Shown one piece after another: positions 51,972 through 64,000 of a stretch of 64,000 nucleotides of DNA (its first letter is position 1; each line of letters begins with the position of its first letter). The stretch comes from Lactarius indigo (lineage: Eukaryota > Basidiomycota > Agaricomycetes > Russulales > Russulaceae): positions 930,001 to 994,000 of the forward strand of contig JAFKAC010000006.1 in the NCBI GenBank assembly GCA_025766275.1, written 5' to 3'. The notes beneath the pieces are model-generated. The model searched no databases and was not told where the DNA came from. It saw only the letters and a program-made list of their open reading frames with translations. The position numbers and the translations under genes are program-made.

Positions 51972-54900
51972 ATGTCCAGTGTCAAGGCCGCGATCAATTT
52001 GGCTCATTCCCCCGGCTACACAGCCCTTGCGTTCTCCAGAGACGGAGCGTGAGTCCTTCTTCTTGCCTGGTTGCAATACTCCTCAGCTTTCTGGACCGCG
52101 TCACAGTTTCTGCTATACTGGTGGGGATGATTGTATTGTACGACTATGGAAGACAGACGAGGGAGAGGATCAAGAGCCGCCTACAGCGATAGAGGCAGGA
52201 GAGTCTATTATGACGCTAGCTGCTGGCGTACGTTCCCTTGTTCTCTCCCTCACTTTTCGCTAACCATACAGACAGAATAACGCGTGGTTCTCCGGAAGCA
52301 AGGATTCGGATGTACGACAATACAAGGCGGGGGACCCAGATATGGAGGCAGTGGTGACTAGCTCTGCCGCAGCATGCATACGTTGCATTGCTTTAGATCC
52401 TGCGGGAAAGCGGATTGCTGTTTCATCCGAGTGAGTTATATTCTTATTCGTAGTCGCGTCGTTTTTCATAGATCTTGTCAGCGAGGCTACCGTAAAATTG
52501 ATCGACATTGAGGATACAGTCAACATGTCGATTCTACACGGCCACAATGACGTTGTACGGAGAGTGACATGGGAGCCATCCGGGACTATTCTTGTTTGTT
52601 GTCCTGCGCTTCTTTGAATCCGCAATGCTGGCTGTTGACAGTCATCGATAGACTTCGTGCAGTGCGGACGGAAAAATTATTGTGTGGGATGTCACGCAGG
52701 ATCCCAGGCAGCTCAAACTTATAGACGGGGTCATCCCTGCTATCAAGGACAAGGAGTACGTTGGTCGTCGTAGTCAAATAGCTTCGAGTATTGTCTGATG
52801 TCTTTTGTAGCTCACGAGATTTCGCTCACGATTGTTCTGCTGTCTGGCATCCATCTGGGCAGTATTTCGTCGTGGCCACTCGTACTCATGGTAGGTGATA
52901 TGTGATTGGGGTCCTTACTCGCTCGTTCATCGTTTTGCCCTCACAGAGATTGTGACCATCGCTCGTGACACGTGGACCAAATCGTCTACTTTCAGTGGTA
53001 GTTCCGGTACAATTTATGCTCTGGCGTTATCTCCAAACGGCGTATACCTCGCTGCGTCTACTGGCAAAGACGTGCATATTTGGTCTACACAAACACGAAG
53101 GTTGCTTTTTTCGTAGGTCCCCTATTTGGTGCTTGTGAGATCCTCATCCGACCCCCTCCCTCAGATTCCCAAATGCCACCACCGAGTTCGTGACGCAAAT
53201 AGCATTCTCGCCCACCAGGAACCTTCTTGCGTGGACCGATTTTGCTGGCTCCCTTTATCGCTGGTCTGACCCAATCCCATCCACTTCGCCAAGTCCGATA
53301 GCTTCCGCTCCTACCTCCGCGTTAACGCGCCCCGTGAGGCGGGGACCTACGCCCACACTGTTCGACGACGACCCGAAGTCTCACCAAAAAGATGACGTGG
53401 CTATCGGTGGCATGGATGACTTCGAAAACGAAGATTGGATACTGGATGATGTTGGGGGTGGACTAGAAGATGATACAGCCGCGCGGGCGGATGATGGAGA
53501 CGTTTTCGTGAAAGAGATGGGTAGGAGCATTCTGCTGTGTCGCGATGTGTCCTGACCACCTCCACAGTAAGCGTCACGAAGGCGCAACCGGCCTTCCAAC
53601 CGGGGTCGACCCCTATGGAGAACAGAAAACGCTATCTAGGTCTGTGCCGGTGCTACGAAATCAAGTGTTGGTGCTGAACTCGCGTGTACGACAGCATATA
53701 ACATGATTGGAGTCATTGAAGTGACTGATCAGGACACACACCACATCGTCAATGTGGAATTCCATGACCGCTCCGCACGGAAAGCCTACCATTTCACCGA
53801 CCACTTTAAATACGACCTCGCGGCTCTAGGTTAGAGTGATCTTGGACGAGTGGACAAACCTAACTATTTTTCAGGGCCACGCGGTGCGGTCTACGCTTGC
53901 CAGCCAGAAAATGAGCATGCGGCACATGTCGTATATAAACCATACGGAAATTGGGCAACACAAGGCGAGTGGACGTACGAGCTTGATAACAAGGTCCGCG
54001 TGCTTGGTGTGGCCGCAGGGGGGCCTGCGACGTCTAAATCAATGCGTACGCTCTCTGATGGGGATATGCAAGGGAATGGGAATGTCGTGGTAGCGACAAG
54101 TGATAACGAACTAACGTTCTTGAGCGGTACGGGTATCGAACGGTGCTCAATCGCGCTGGATGGAGATTTTGTTAGTATGGTGGCGGGGCCTGAGTGGGTG
54201 TTTGTCGTCCAGCGGGATGGCGCAACAACGATGGACGGTAAAATATTTCTTGAGAGAGGTTTCAGCACGGTTATAATGATAAACTCCAGGCTCGCAGAAC
54301 TTAATGGGCACACTCTACGACTTCGAAGACATGTGTGTATTGCAAAACCGCAAGCTTCCCATAAGAAAAGCCCACACCTTAAAATGGATTGGCATCTCCG
54401 AAGAAGGCGTACGTGCTCAGTATTTTCTATGGCATTCATGTGCTCAGGGCTGAATAGGCTCCCACGGTGTATGACTCTGCCGGCGTCATGTATTTGATGC
54501 CACGGTTCAGGATTCCACTCCGAGGAACGTGGGTACGCATTTTAGACACAGAAAAGCTCGAACGGAAGCAAGGGAAGGATGAGTCGTACTGGCCAGTTGG
54601 CCTCAGCGAAGACACTTTCATGTGTCTCATTCTGAAGGGACGGCAAGAATACCCATCATTCCCAAGGCCTCTTATCCAGGATCTCCCGGTACGGCTACCT
54701 TTCCGTGGCAAAGATCCAAAAGACGCACCTCTCGAGGAACAGCGAGTGTAGTTCCGTCTGCAAGTGCTAGAAAGTTCCTAACTAAGACCTACAGCTTTGC
54801 GCGCGAATCCATGCATCTCCGAATCACCCGCGACGCGCTTGGTGACGAGGATCCGCCGGACGAACTTTTAGCACGTGAACTCGCGCTCGACAAGGAGCTT

Positions 54901-56101
54901 GTTCAGCTCATCCAGACCGCCTGCAAGAATGACAAACTACCCCGCGCGCTCGAGCTCACCCGCATGCTACACCACACATCGTCATTCGATATGGCCGCGA
55001 AGGTTGCCGCGTTCTACCGCCTCGTCGGCCTCCAGGAGAAGATGCAGGCGCTCAAAGAAGACCGCGTCGCCAGCGGCAGGCCACGGCCGCGAGACTGGGC
55101 GCGGGATTACGACCCTGTACTGCCACCGCGTCTCCCGCCAGCAGACGTCCCGCGCAACGGATTGAAGGCGTTTCAAAATTTTGGGCCGCCGGTGCCCGTG
55201 CATCGTCCGGGACTGGCGCGGGCTACCCCGAGTTTGCCTCCACTTCCGGAAGACGATGTGTACTCAGGGAATGAGGACTATGCGGCCGTGCCTAGCGAGA
55301 GCAAGCGGAAGCGGGCAGGTGATAGTATCGCGCGTGGAGACAGTGCCCTACCCGATAATGCCAAACGGCGTGCGGTCGAGGACGACGACACCGTGGCGCT
55401 GCTGCTACCAAAGCCAAGTCCGCGCGTTCTCGCCTATCTCTGCTGTCGCTTAACCTCCCTTACAGGTACAAATCCGTTCGCGAAAAAGCCCAGTGACGCG
55501 GCGGACGGCTCACGCAACCCATTCGCGCGAAACAACCCGAACAACAAGTCCCTGCACAAGAGCGAGAGTTTCTTTGACAAAGCCGAAGCTGCGGAAACGG
55601 GAAAGTGGAAAGGTATGTTATCTCTCGAAATATGCTTTTTGACCAATATTGAACGTGCTATGCGTAGCCACGGGAAGTGCAGCGAATGGACGGGGTCCCA
55701 AAAAGGATAACACGAAGCAGTCGACACTGTTTGGTCTGCCTGCAGTACCCGCCCCAGAGAAGACCGCGAAGCGTGCTCGTACCAAGGGTGGAGCAGTTCC
55801 GTCAGAAGAAGTCCGTGCTACCGAACCCGACACTTCGGAGTCACAGGACGTCGAGATGGCAGAGTCCCAGACCCAAAATACGGAAGATTTGGAGTCACGG
55901 GCGGTTGCAGTGGACTCACAACAAGAGTCGCAGGCGACCGAAGTTGTGACACAAGTTGAGGTGAGATTCTCTCCTATACCGCACTTGAAGGTAATTCAAA
56001 GCAAACTGCAGGAAGGAGACAGTCCCGAGCCTATTGACTGGCCTGCAACGCCGCCACCTTCGATTAGACAAAATCTTCCAGACGAGATATCTGCCAGTTG
56101 A
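51972..56101 (+). CDS. CTF4: Ctf4/Mcl1/WDHD1-type replisome WD40 protein
   Basis: Starts at ATG 51972 ([20 protein letters not shown]); about a dozen short introns. N-terminal WD40 repeats are visible ([73 protein letters not shown]). An acidic linker ([18 protein letters not shown]) follows. The central domain is typical of the SepB/Ctf4 family ([26 protein letters not shown]-like [36 protein letters not shown]). After it come the C-terminal helical region ([29 protein letters not shown]) and two NPFA(K/R) motifs, with a Lys/Ser-rich end containing KQSTLFGL. Ctf4 is a trimeric hub linking the CMG helicase to polymerase alpha and to sister-chromatid cohesion. All parts of the family are present. 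The exact last exon and stop are less certain. Confidence 0.9.
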
Positions 56102-56202
56102 GACTAGCTGTGCTTATACTGTCCTAACAGACTCTGTAATATTTTGGACCGCCTTGACCGGCTTGCTATGCATTTATATTCAGATTGGCAACAATCGGAC
56201 AA

Positions 56203-57824
56203 TCATTCCCGTTCGAGAGATACGAAAGAGTCTATGTTCAAGTCCTGTGCGGGTGGGGCCAACGAATTATTGGTCAATGACTTGGTAAGAAAGTAGGTGG
56301 GTAGACGTACCTCTGGTGCAAACGGCCATGCATCAAATGCGCGGGCGATAAGGACCCAGTCAGAGACGGTCAATTGTTTCACTGGTATGCGGATGTCGAC
56401 ACGCTGCGTCAAGGGGAGCCTCTTATCTGTGAGCTTATCAAGGAGCACCTCCGCGCCAGGAGCGAGGGAACTTATTGCCCCACGTAATGGTGTTGACTTG
56501 AGGACAAACAATCGGCGAAGAATATAGTCCCACTGGTCGAGTTTGCCCTTGCTTATGATCTAGCTGAACTCAGTAACAGCGAGATCAAGCAGTTGTATTT
56601 GACAAACCTGCTCAGTATGAGGCACGACGTTTACGGCGAGGAACGGGCTCCCGCGCCGCCGTGTCTCAGGCCTCAAATTGGATGTTCCGATGCGAGCGGA
56701 GGTTGTTGCGGGATGGAAATGATCTACAAATGGAGAGAGATCTTCGGGCGGGATAGAGGGGGAGAAGTGAGAGGACGCTTCTGCAATTACGCTCAGTTTA
56801 CATCGCTCAGCGCCCTTAGGAGGTGCAGAGATTCTCTGGAAATCGTCATGAACGGTGAAGGTGAACGACAACAAAATAAAACTTACCCGCCAGACCCAGT
56901 CAGCGAGTATAAAACTCATGGGTACGCGGCCGTACTTGAACAACCAAGAATTTTCAGGAATGCAGCGGAAGAGCTGAGCGACGAGTTGTTCACCCGAAAC
57001 GGTTTGGGGTATATGGGTGACAAAGTGCAACTCGGGGTGTACTGCATGGGTGTGAGGTGTGTGAAAGGACTATTCTGAGTTCACAGGCGAGAGACGCACC
57101 TTTTTCCCAAGGAGCAATATCAATATCAAGATCCCCGCTTTCCAGCAAATAGGAATAGGTGTCCCAGTTGAAGCCACTCCGAGGCACAACTCTGACGCGA
57201 GGATCCGCTCGGGCAAGAGGCTAAGACGCGTCATACATTTCAACGACAAAAAGGCACCAAAATAGTGAAAACATACACGGAGATACTCCAGATACGGTTC
57301 ATATTCCTCCAAGATTATCAATTTTTTTAGTTTGTCCGGCGGGAGCGTAAGGAATGCCCGTGAGAGGGCACCTGGACCTAGAACAGCCGTAAGAAAAACA
57401 TCATCCTAGAAAGAAAGATCAACGCACCGGGGAATGCCTCAATAATAACTTTGGGGTTTCCGGTCGAGGTTTTCTTTGCGTCGACAAAGCTTTCTGCTAG
57501 GCGTATCGCGGTCACTGGGTCGCGAATAGATATTCGGTCGCGCACAACAATCGGCCCATATGGAAAGTGGGAGAGCCAGTCACCGATAGGAGGAAGCGGA
57601 GGGAGGTCGGAATAGCGTTTTAGTGACGCAGCGAGGGGACCACTTCTCTGTGACGTTGAGCCATCGACGTCGGTGTTTGGCAATTGCTCTGACGCAGCCT
57701 CTGCAGATTTCGGAGGTCGACTGCGCTTCTGCCCGACTCCGTTTGAAGTAAAGTTGCGTGAGTATTTGAGTGGAAAACTGCGGTAGCGTGCAAGGAGATG
57801 GTCGACTCGTAACAGGGAGTGCAT
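56203..57824 (-). CDS. Mitochondrial rRNA-dimethylase-like / Mtf1-like protein
   Basis: Minus strand from the ATG at 57824; several short introns. The N-terminus is Arg/Ser-rich with few acidic residues, as expected for a mitochondrial targeting peptide. DWLSHFPYGPIVVRDRISIR and the SAM-binding motif VIIEAFPG-PGALSRAFL (joined over an intron) are followed by LKKLIILEEYEPYLEYLR. Later exons contain RSGFNWDTYSYLLESGDLDI, FVTHIPQTVSGEQLVAQLFR, FKYGRVPMSFILADWVWR and QLTVSDWVLIARAFDAWPFA. This matches the KsgA/TFB family in which fungal Mtf1 serves as mitochondrial RNA polymerase specificity factor and TFB1M dimethylates 12S rRNA; which of these applies cannot be told. The 3' end faces the CTF4-like gene about 100 bp away. 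Confidence 0.8.
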
Positions 57825-57854
57825 CGCATGCCTCTTACTCCGAGTGGGCCTTAA
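57825..57854. promoter_or_regulatory. 30-bp spacer between divergent start codons
   Basis: Only 30 bp separate the Mtf1-like ATG (57824, minus) from the CLN3 ATG (57855, plus). Transcription starts and promoter elements must overlap the neighbouring coding sequence, unless one gene starts further downstream. Confidence 0.6.
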
Positions 57855-59813
57855 ATGTCCTCGTCAGTTCAACTTGAACAGCAACCAGAACAATTCGAAC
57901 TCCCTACATTCATGGACTCAGAAACACGTCTCGAGGAGGATGAAAGACTTCTTTCGCAAAGTGAGAACGATAAAATTGCTGAGATGAGGAGTAAGTGGTC
58001 GTAGAGCTTCTGGCAGCTCCCGTTCTCACTCTGACTTCTATAATCAGAACAGCAGAGAAGCCTTCTTCGCCTCAGCCTCTCTTTCTTTCTTTTCGGACTC
58101 ATCAACAATGGTGCGTGTTAGACAGCGTGGATACACTTGTGACTTTCTCATAAGTCTATAGTGCTATATGTCATTATACTCTCCGCTGCTCTCGACCTCG
58201 TGCCCCCATCCACCCCCAAAGGCATCATCGCATTTTGGAACATAGCTCCGAGTATCGTCGCAAAGTTCAGCTGGCCGTATATCCTCAAAGGCCGGATACG
58301 CTATGTGCGACGGGTCATAGGCTGCTGCTTTCTCAGTGTCATGGGGATGATTGTAAGTCTCGTCCTTTGCTTGAGCGTATACGTTGCTTGACTCGTTCAG
58401 GTCGTCGCTACCTCGGACGGGCTCTCCCCGCGCTTGTTTGGCATCGGTTGTGCGTCACTCGCATCAGGTGAACTTGCCTTGATACGCCAAATGACCCTTC
58501 CTAACCGTTATTCAGGTCTCGGCGAAGTGACATTCTTGCAGCTCTCGACAAGGTTTCACCCACCCTCGGTTGCGGGACGCGGCGTTGGGTAAGCTAATAC
58601 CTGCCCAGCACAGTCCAACCTAGACATTTATTCCTGACCCGGAACGACTAGCTACTTTGCATCTGGGACTGGTGCCGCAGGACTCGTGGGGGCATTTCTC
58701 TGGTGGGAACTTCGCGGGCTGGGTGTGCGCATTGGCGTTGGGCTCTCTTCAGTAAGCCGTTCAGCCTACTACGCAGGTCTCGTGGCTTAGCGAGCCTCAC
58801 ATCCTAGGTCCTACCCTTCGTCATCCCATTGACATATTTTCTACTCCTCCCGCGCCCTGACGTATTCTCCCCTCTTGCATTTTCCGACACCGAAGAAGCC
58901 GGACTACCCTCATCGGAGTATACGCAATTACCTGTGTCCGAGGAAGATGCAGGAGAGGCAGTGGTTGAGACCGCGCCACTGACGGCTAAGACACTTACTA
59001 TAAGCGATAAGTGGGAGTTGCTCAAGCCTATGTTACCCCGCTACATGGCCCCATTATGTATGTGTCATTGAATTCTGCGGGTGTGCTGAGAAGACTCATA
59101 GCAAGGGATGCCTAGTTTTTGTATACCTAGTAAGCTCTCTTATTCTCCTGCATGCCATTCCGCTCATTGTATCGTGAAGTTCGAATATACAATTAATCAA
59201 GGCGTCGCCCCCACACTAGTATATCCTGTTTCCACGCCAGATTCATCTCCGGTATTCGGCCGCATTGTTCATTCCATCAGGGACTATTACCCACTCTGGC
59301 AGGTGCGACCGCATTTCGTTTTATCGCCTGCCAGTCGTAACACACCTTGTGTCAGCTTGTATACCAAAGCACCGTATTTCTCTCTCGCTCGTCCCTTTCA
59401 CTTGGGCTACCTGCTCTTCCAATACGTGCAATCTCGATACCCTCAATGGTCCAAGGGCTCCTTCTAGCTGTCCTTTCTTCTGAATCGGCGTTGGGATATT
59501 TTCCCGATGCCCTTGCCCCAGGTCTTGTATTTTGCCTCATAAGTGTCGAAGGGATCTGCGGAGGGCTTTCGTAGTAAGCGACCCGTCTTCCTGCTTTCTG
59601 AGGTTTCCAAAGCTCATCCACCAAAGCGTGAATGCGTATTTTCACGCAGGACAGGAACCTGCAAATGCGCAGGAACGGGCTTTCAAGATGGGAGCAATCG
59701 GACTGGCGGACTCGTTGGGGATCCTGGCTGCATCTCTTGTTGCGATGCCGACCGAGGTGGCCCTTTGCCGCGCACAGGTCGGGCGGGGTAGGTCGCTGTG
59801 CCAAGAATTATGA
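57855..59813 (+). CDS. BTN1: CLN3/Btn1 (battenin) lysosomal/vacuolar membrane protein
   Basis: ATG 57855, MSSSVQLEQQPEQFELPTFM with an acidic N-terminal tail including EDERLLSQ. Exons joined by short introns give the CLN3 pattern: LLRLSLSFFLFGLINN, VLYVIILSAALDLVP, KGIIAFWNIAPSIVAK, FGIGCASLASGLGEVTFLQL, YFASGTGAAGLVGAFLWWEL, PLTYFLLLPRP. A cytosolic loop (DTEEAGLPSSEYTQLPVSEE) is followed by YTINQGVAPTLVYP, YYPLWQ, VFLSRSSLSLG, LVFCLISVEGICGGLSYVNT-like sequence, and the end AFKMGAIGLADSLGILAAS and ALCRAQVG. About ten membrane segments are expected. CLN3 proteins act in vacuolar/lysosomal pH and metabolite homeostasis; human defects cause Batten disease. All family segments are present, so it is probably functional. 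Confidence 0.9.
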
Positions 59814-60374
59814 GCGGCGTGTTGTGCGACCGCAGACGTCACATGTCTATACTGTTATCCCAAGGACGCGAACCGTCTTCCAGCACTCCTGTTTAATATC
59901 TCTTTGGCTCCAGCCCCACAACGTAATGGACCCTAGTTCCGAGAACGGCGGGCCTCAGTCGACATCTCATTCCAGAGCTCTCATCACTCCCAGTTTCGAA
60001 TGTACTCATATCACATAGATGTCGCTTATGGATCTGTATTCACTGTAGAGAATAATGCCGAGATCTTTTAGTGGTCACGACGAAATCTCCGTCAAACAGA
60101 AGGCCCGGAGCTTGTCAGCAGGATGAGCCGATAAACTCCGCGCCGAAAAAAGTGTCATTGGCCCTCACGGGGAAGTGTTCCACCAAGTTCGGGCGACGGG
60201 GCTCACACATCCCCAGTCTCTCCCTTGCTATATGGCATAAGTGATTTTGGCTACTTTTTGGCTTCGTTATTGTGCGCTCCGTAAATACCGGGTCAGTTTG
60301 CTACGAGCGGTGATTAGACCTTAGGCATTTAGGACTACCGTACCCTGCTGCGCAACAGATTGTCTTGGACTGAG
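59814..60374. other. Intergenic region between convergent CLN3 and DBP4 genes
   Basis: Only short ORFs; no repeats or RNA gene recognised. Likely the two 3' UTRs. Confidence 0.5.
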
Positions 60375-63112
60375 TCATCGACTGCGTAATAGTGCTAACG
60401 CAAGGACTTCTTCATCTCCTAGAGATGTAGACGCGTCCACCTGGTTCTTTCGGAACTTGTGCTTCTTTGGCGGAGGGCTGTCCCCGTGCCCAGAGGTTGA
60501 CAGTAGGTCAAATTCTGGCGAGACATAGCCATCGTCTTCGATGTCACCCTTCCCGGTCGTTGGTCCAACCACACCCCCATCTGAGTCTCGTTCCTGTACC
60601 AGGTTAGCGGACTGAAAACAAATCGCAGAAGAGGAAAGCACACGACGTACACCCCGCGCGGCCTCCTTTCGTTTTCTCTTCTTCTCCTTCCGTTTCTCCC
60701 TCGCTTCAGCCTTGTCCCATTTATCGACCTCGCCCATCTTTGTGCGCTCCTTCTCGCTAAACGCTCGGCCCGCCTCCAGCGCTGCGTTCTTTGGGTCGCC
60801 ATTGCCAAACACTTCTTCGACTCCCTTCATCTCAAGGACTTGGTGCGCGACCCCATCGTCATCGAAAACGAGGCGGGTCGCCAAGCCGCCGTACTTGATC
60901 TGCCCCTTCTTGCTCACCATCGCTCGTCGGCGCCGATGTGACGCGTTTTCTTCAACAGGAAGTGACGTCAAAGTGGAAGGAAGATCGTGGTCAGCACGCT
61001 TGAGTGTGATGAAATCCTCGTCCATATCAGAGGCCTCCGCGCCGTGATCAACAAGCTTATTGTAGTGCTCTGAAAGGACGCCACGGTTCTTGCGCTCGAA
61101 CATGCGGTCATATTTTGTACGAACATGGGACTAGTTACCGTCAGTCATTGTATGCTAGCTAGACGGGAAGAGGAACACACCTTTTCCACTTTTTCAATCT
61201 TTTCGTCCGGGGGTTTTTCAACTTGCTCGTCTTGTGAAGAGCCCATGTCCTCATTGTCACTGTCATTTTCCCCACTACCGTCATCAGCGTGGCTGGTACG
61301 CGCTTCTCCTTCGTCTTCCGATGAGGAAGTTACATGGTCACGCGACGCGTTCTTGCGTTCTTTTGCTTGAGCGCGGCTCAAAAATCTAATTTTCGGCGCG
61401 CCAGCAAGACCTAGCGATGTCGCAAACGCCTCAATAGGGAGTTCGTCCACCTTAAAGATTGACTTGTCATGGTGAAGGTGAACCGACCGAACATATGATA
61501 CTAGTGCTCGCTGTGCAAGGTATTTAAGGTCAGGGTCTTGGAATGCGAGGCGCTGTAACTGGTCTCCGATGGAGAACCTCTTGCTACCACGAATTTTTAT
61601 GCTCTGAATTTCAATACCGCGCGCCTTCAGCGCTTCGATCATCCCTTTCTCTTCGTTCGGCAATAATAAAAGTAGAGCCTGACCGCCCTTCGCGTAACGA
61701 GCCGTGCGACCTACGCGGTGCACATATGTGGCGGCATCTTCAGGGGCGTCTGCCTGTACGACCCAATCGATCGAAGGGAAATCGAGACCCCGTGCGGCCA
61801 GATCTGTCGCAAGTAAGACTGCGTGTTGCATTCGGCCAAAACGATATACTACGTCGAGACGCATATGTTGTTTCTGCTGCCCATGTAGGTGGAGCAGCGG
61901 GATGCCTGGGTGAAGTCGGCGAAAAGCCTCAAAGACGAAGCGTACTTGCTTCGCCGAGGAGAGGAAGACCAGCGTCTTGCTTTGGAGGTGAGATTTGATG
62001 AAGGACCAGAGCACGTCCACTTTGGACTCGAGAGGGCAAAGAGCGTAATGTTGTTCGAGGTTGGCCGGGAGCTCTAGATGGGTACTCCCTTCCGCAGTAG
62101 ACGCTACAGAGTCCGTGCTGACGAAGACAGGGTCCTGCAACGAAAGACGCGCAAGATCGGAGACAGATTGTGTTTGAGTAGCGGAAAAAAGGAGAGTCTG
62201 TCTTGATTTTGGAAGATGTCCAAGGAGCGCAGAAAGCGTACGCGAGAAACCCATGTCAAGAATGCGATCAGCCTCGTCGAGCACTGGTCGATAATTAAGT
62301 GATTGTGGAGATGGTAGTAGTTAAAGCGTACCCAGCAACTGAAGGTTGTCACAATCAAACCCTACGGTCTGATCCATGTGTTGAAGTAATCTGCCTGGAG
62401 TCGCGACGAGGATATTCATTCGGGAGAGACGCTCACGCTCATCTTTGAGATTCTTTCCGCCGATAACGATTCCAGCGGAGAAGCTGTGGTACCCGCCTAT
62501 AGAGCGCAATACGTCAAATATTTGGACCGCCTAAGGTAGTAAGCATGAAAATCGTTAAGAACACCACCAAGACATGCACGCACCAGCTCCCGCGTGGGTG
62601 ATATGATGAGTGCCCCCAATCCGTCCTGTGGTCCCCACTTTCTTCTGTACAAAATTTCCAGAACGGGGATGAGAAAACACAAGGTCTTTCCGCTTCCAGT
62701 GCGTGCAGCGCCGAGGATGTCCTTTCCCTGAAGCGAAAAAGGTAGACTTTTCGCCTGTACGTCGGTCATCTCAACAAAGAAGGCTTTCTTCAGACCTAGA
62801 CGACCATTGAACAACAACGCAACAGCGAGCGGAAACGATATGTCATGACCTTTCTTTGTAAGAGTTGAGATGGGTAGGTCGGTGAAAGACCTCAAGTCAT
62901 CTGTCGCGGCCTGATTCGATTGATAAAAGAGACAGAGGACCAGAGCAAACGGCCTCGCGTACAAATTGGTGAGTGGCCGTCTCCAGGGCCTCAATTTGTT
63001 GCTTTTCCGCTAATCGCCTTGCCTTCGACGACCGAAGAGGGACATTTGATTTTAACTTCTTTTTGGACCTTTTCTTCTGATGTGAGGGTCCTGGTGCCGG
63101 AGTGGGTCCCAT
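60375..63112 (-). CDS. DBP4: DEAD-box RNA helicase Dbp4 (Hca4)
   Basis: Minus strand from ATG 63112 ([20 protein letters not shown]). In order: a basic N-terminus; [19 protein letters not shown] over an intron; Q-motif region [19 protein letters not shown]; motif [43 protein letters not shown] in [13 protein letters not shown] (across the intron at 62286-62333); SAT in [25 protein letters not shown]; and HRVGRTARY. The C-terminal extension is acidic then Lys/Arg-rich ([20 protein letters not shown]), ending LALALLRSR. Dbp4 acts in early 18S rRNA processing in the nucleolus, and this layout and extension are typical. It is divergent from the TAPT1-like gene, with 127 bp between start codons. 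Confidence 0.93.
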
Positions 63113-63239
63113 GAAGGATATAACGTCTCGCTTGACGGCTCTGGTACATTTCTCTTATCGGGCCGGACGGTACGATGGCCGGTGGTGTCCGCCAGTGGTT
63201 GGGTCTGAGCGCTGACGGCAGCCCGGAAGGTTTAAGAGG
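63113..63239. promoter_or_regulatory. Bidirectional promoter, DBP4 and TAPT1-like genes
   Basis: 127 bp between two divergent start codons. No clear TATA box. Confidence 0.5.
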
Positions 63240-64000
63240 ATGACACTGCCAAGCTCTCCACCTTGCCCAACATCCCGAAGATTCTCGACTTCCTCAGGTC
63301 AGGGTACTCGCCCCACTGTCTTCGATGCAAACTTCACTCATACTCCGCGCTTGCGGCCACGTCACCGCCGCCGATCCTCGAGTCTGAGCAATGGAAATGA
63401 CATCTCATTGTCGTCCACACATGAAAGGGACGACGACCCGGGCTTGTGGAACCCAGAACTTGAGAGTAATACCTTGCCCGTGCCTGCCCATCCGCAACCC
63501 CTTCGCCTCCGTGCTCCCCTGAGGAGACTGAGCGACCCCCACTTGGCCATGCAGGACTCGCGCAGGTTCCACGTATCTAGTCCCAGTGAAGACGGACCGT
63601 TATTTACCTACGCATCCCTCCCGCCCACTCCAATAACGTCGTCTCCACCGCCTCCAGTATCCAATGGAGAGCAGTATAAGTTGCCCCACGCACAAGAACA
63701 GTCTGATGTCTACAACACCCCCTTTTCTCTCTGGGACTACCTAAGGGAAGAGTTATTAGCAACCGATTTCGACTCCCACCAGGAATTAAAGTGGGAGCGA
63801 GTCAGCAACTTTCTCTCCATACCGCTCGCGATAGAGAAGGTGGGCCCTCTAGCAGGTACATATCTACTGGCGCTTGTCTAACAGCCCCCAAAAGATAATA
63901 TCTTTTGGCGTTCTTCTTTGCTTCGACTCATTCCTGTACACATTTACTATCCAGCCCATCCGTTTTGTACTTGCTCTCTGGCGGCTCTTCATCAATACTG
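63240..64000 (+). CDS. TAPT1/Emp65-family ER membrane protein, 3' truncated by the window edge
   Basis: ATG 63240. Exon 1 (63240-63839, 200 codons) encodes a disordered Ser/Pro/Arg-rich N-terminus, then FSLWDYLREELLATDFD and WERVSNFLSIPLAIEK. An intron at 63840-63894 (55 bp) leads in frame to exon 2 (63895 onwards) with IISFGVLLCFDSFLYTFTIQ and PIRFVLALWRLF. The RxxxFLxIPxxIEK followed by FG...CxDSFLYxFTxxPxRxxLALxR pattern is the signature of the TAPT1 family (yeast Emp65), multi-pass ER proteins involved in folding or quality control in yeast and in cilia and bone development in vertebrates. The rest lies outside the window. Confidence 0.85.

Noticed and set aside
1..64000. CRISPR arrays, bacterial operons, riboswitches, rRNA or tRNA genes
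   Set aside because: None seen. Repeats here are LTRs, minisatellites and TIRs, and gene structure is eukaryotic with introns.

Overview
This is genomic DNA from a filamentous basidiomycete, most likely an Agaricomycete. The evidence is: genes split by many GT-AG introns of about 50-65 bp; chromodomain Ty3 elements, a Plavaka-type transposase and a DUF6698-like gene; and orthologues of typical fungal housekeeping genes. I cannot name the species.

The window falls into two parts. Bases 1 to about 46.4 kb are a transposon-rich tract with almost no intact host genes. It holds two full-length Ty3/gypsy chromoviruses, family A (6906-14839, TSD TACTA) and family B (20301-27544, TSD GGGGG). Between them lies a decayed Ty1/copia element (about 15.2-19.9 kb, minus strand). 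There are seven solo LTRs: A (1), B (1), C (2) and D (3). All have matching 5-bp target duplications, and one C copy sits inside a D copy. A Plavaka-like transposase relic spans 31.9-36.3 kb, and an apparently intact MULE DNA transposon spans about 41.47-46.37 kb. Host-gene relics lie among them: a SUN-domain ORF split by a solo LTR, a cohesin SA/Scc3 (STAG) pseudogene hit by two solo LTRs, a short Spt6-like fragment, and a decayed lineage-specific gene at 0.9-1.9 kb. A five-exon DUF6698-like gene (38.7-40.3 kb) looks intact.

Bases 46.9-64 kb are compact and gene-dense: a small hypothetical gene, a large Ser/Pro-rich hypothetical gene (-), a CTF4/Mcl1-type replisome WD40 protein (+), a mitochondrial rRNA-dimethylase-like/Mtf1-like factor (-), CLN3/Btn1 (+), the DEAD-box helicase Dbp4 (-), and the start of a TAPT1/Emp65-family membrane protein (+, cut by the window edge). 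The Mtf1-like and CLN3 start codons are only 30 bp apart on opposite strands.

The most interesting signals concern the retroelements. Families A and B each have an 11-nt sequence just after the 5' LTR that is perfectly complementary to an 11-mer located 33-34 bp downstream of the LTR TATA box. That is the arrangement expected for Tf1-type self-primed reverse transcription. The family A Pol carries a long tail beyond its chromodomain, with a coiled coil and a CCHC knuckle array. The copia leader holds the same short unit twice, once with and once without a 49-nt GT-AG intron, and its 5' copy begins at the predicted transcription start. Family D LTRs duplicate their predicted first exon around an intron-like segment.
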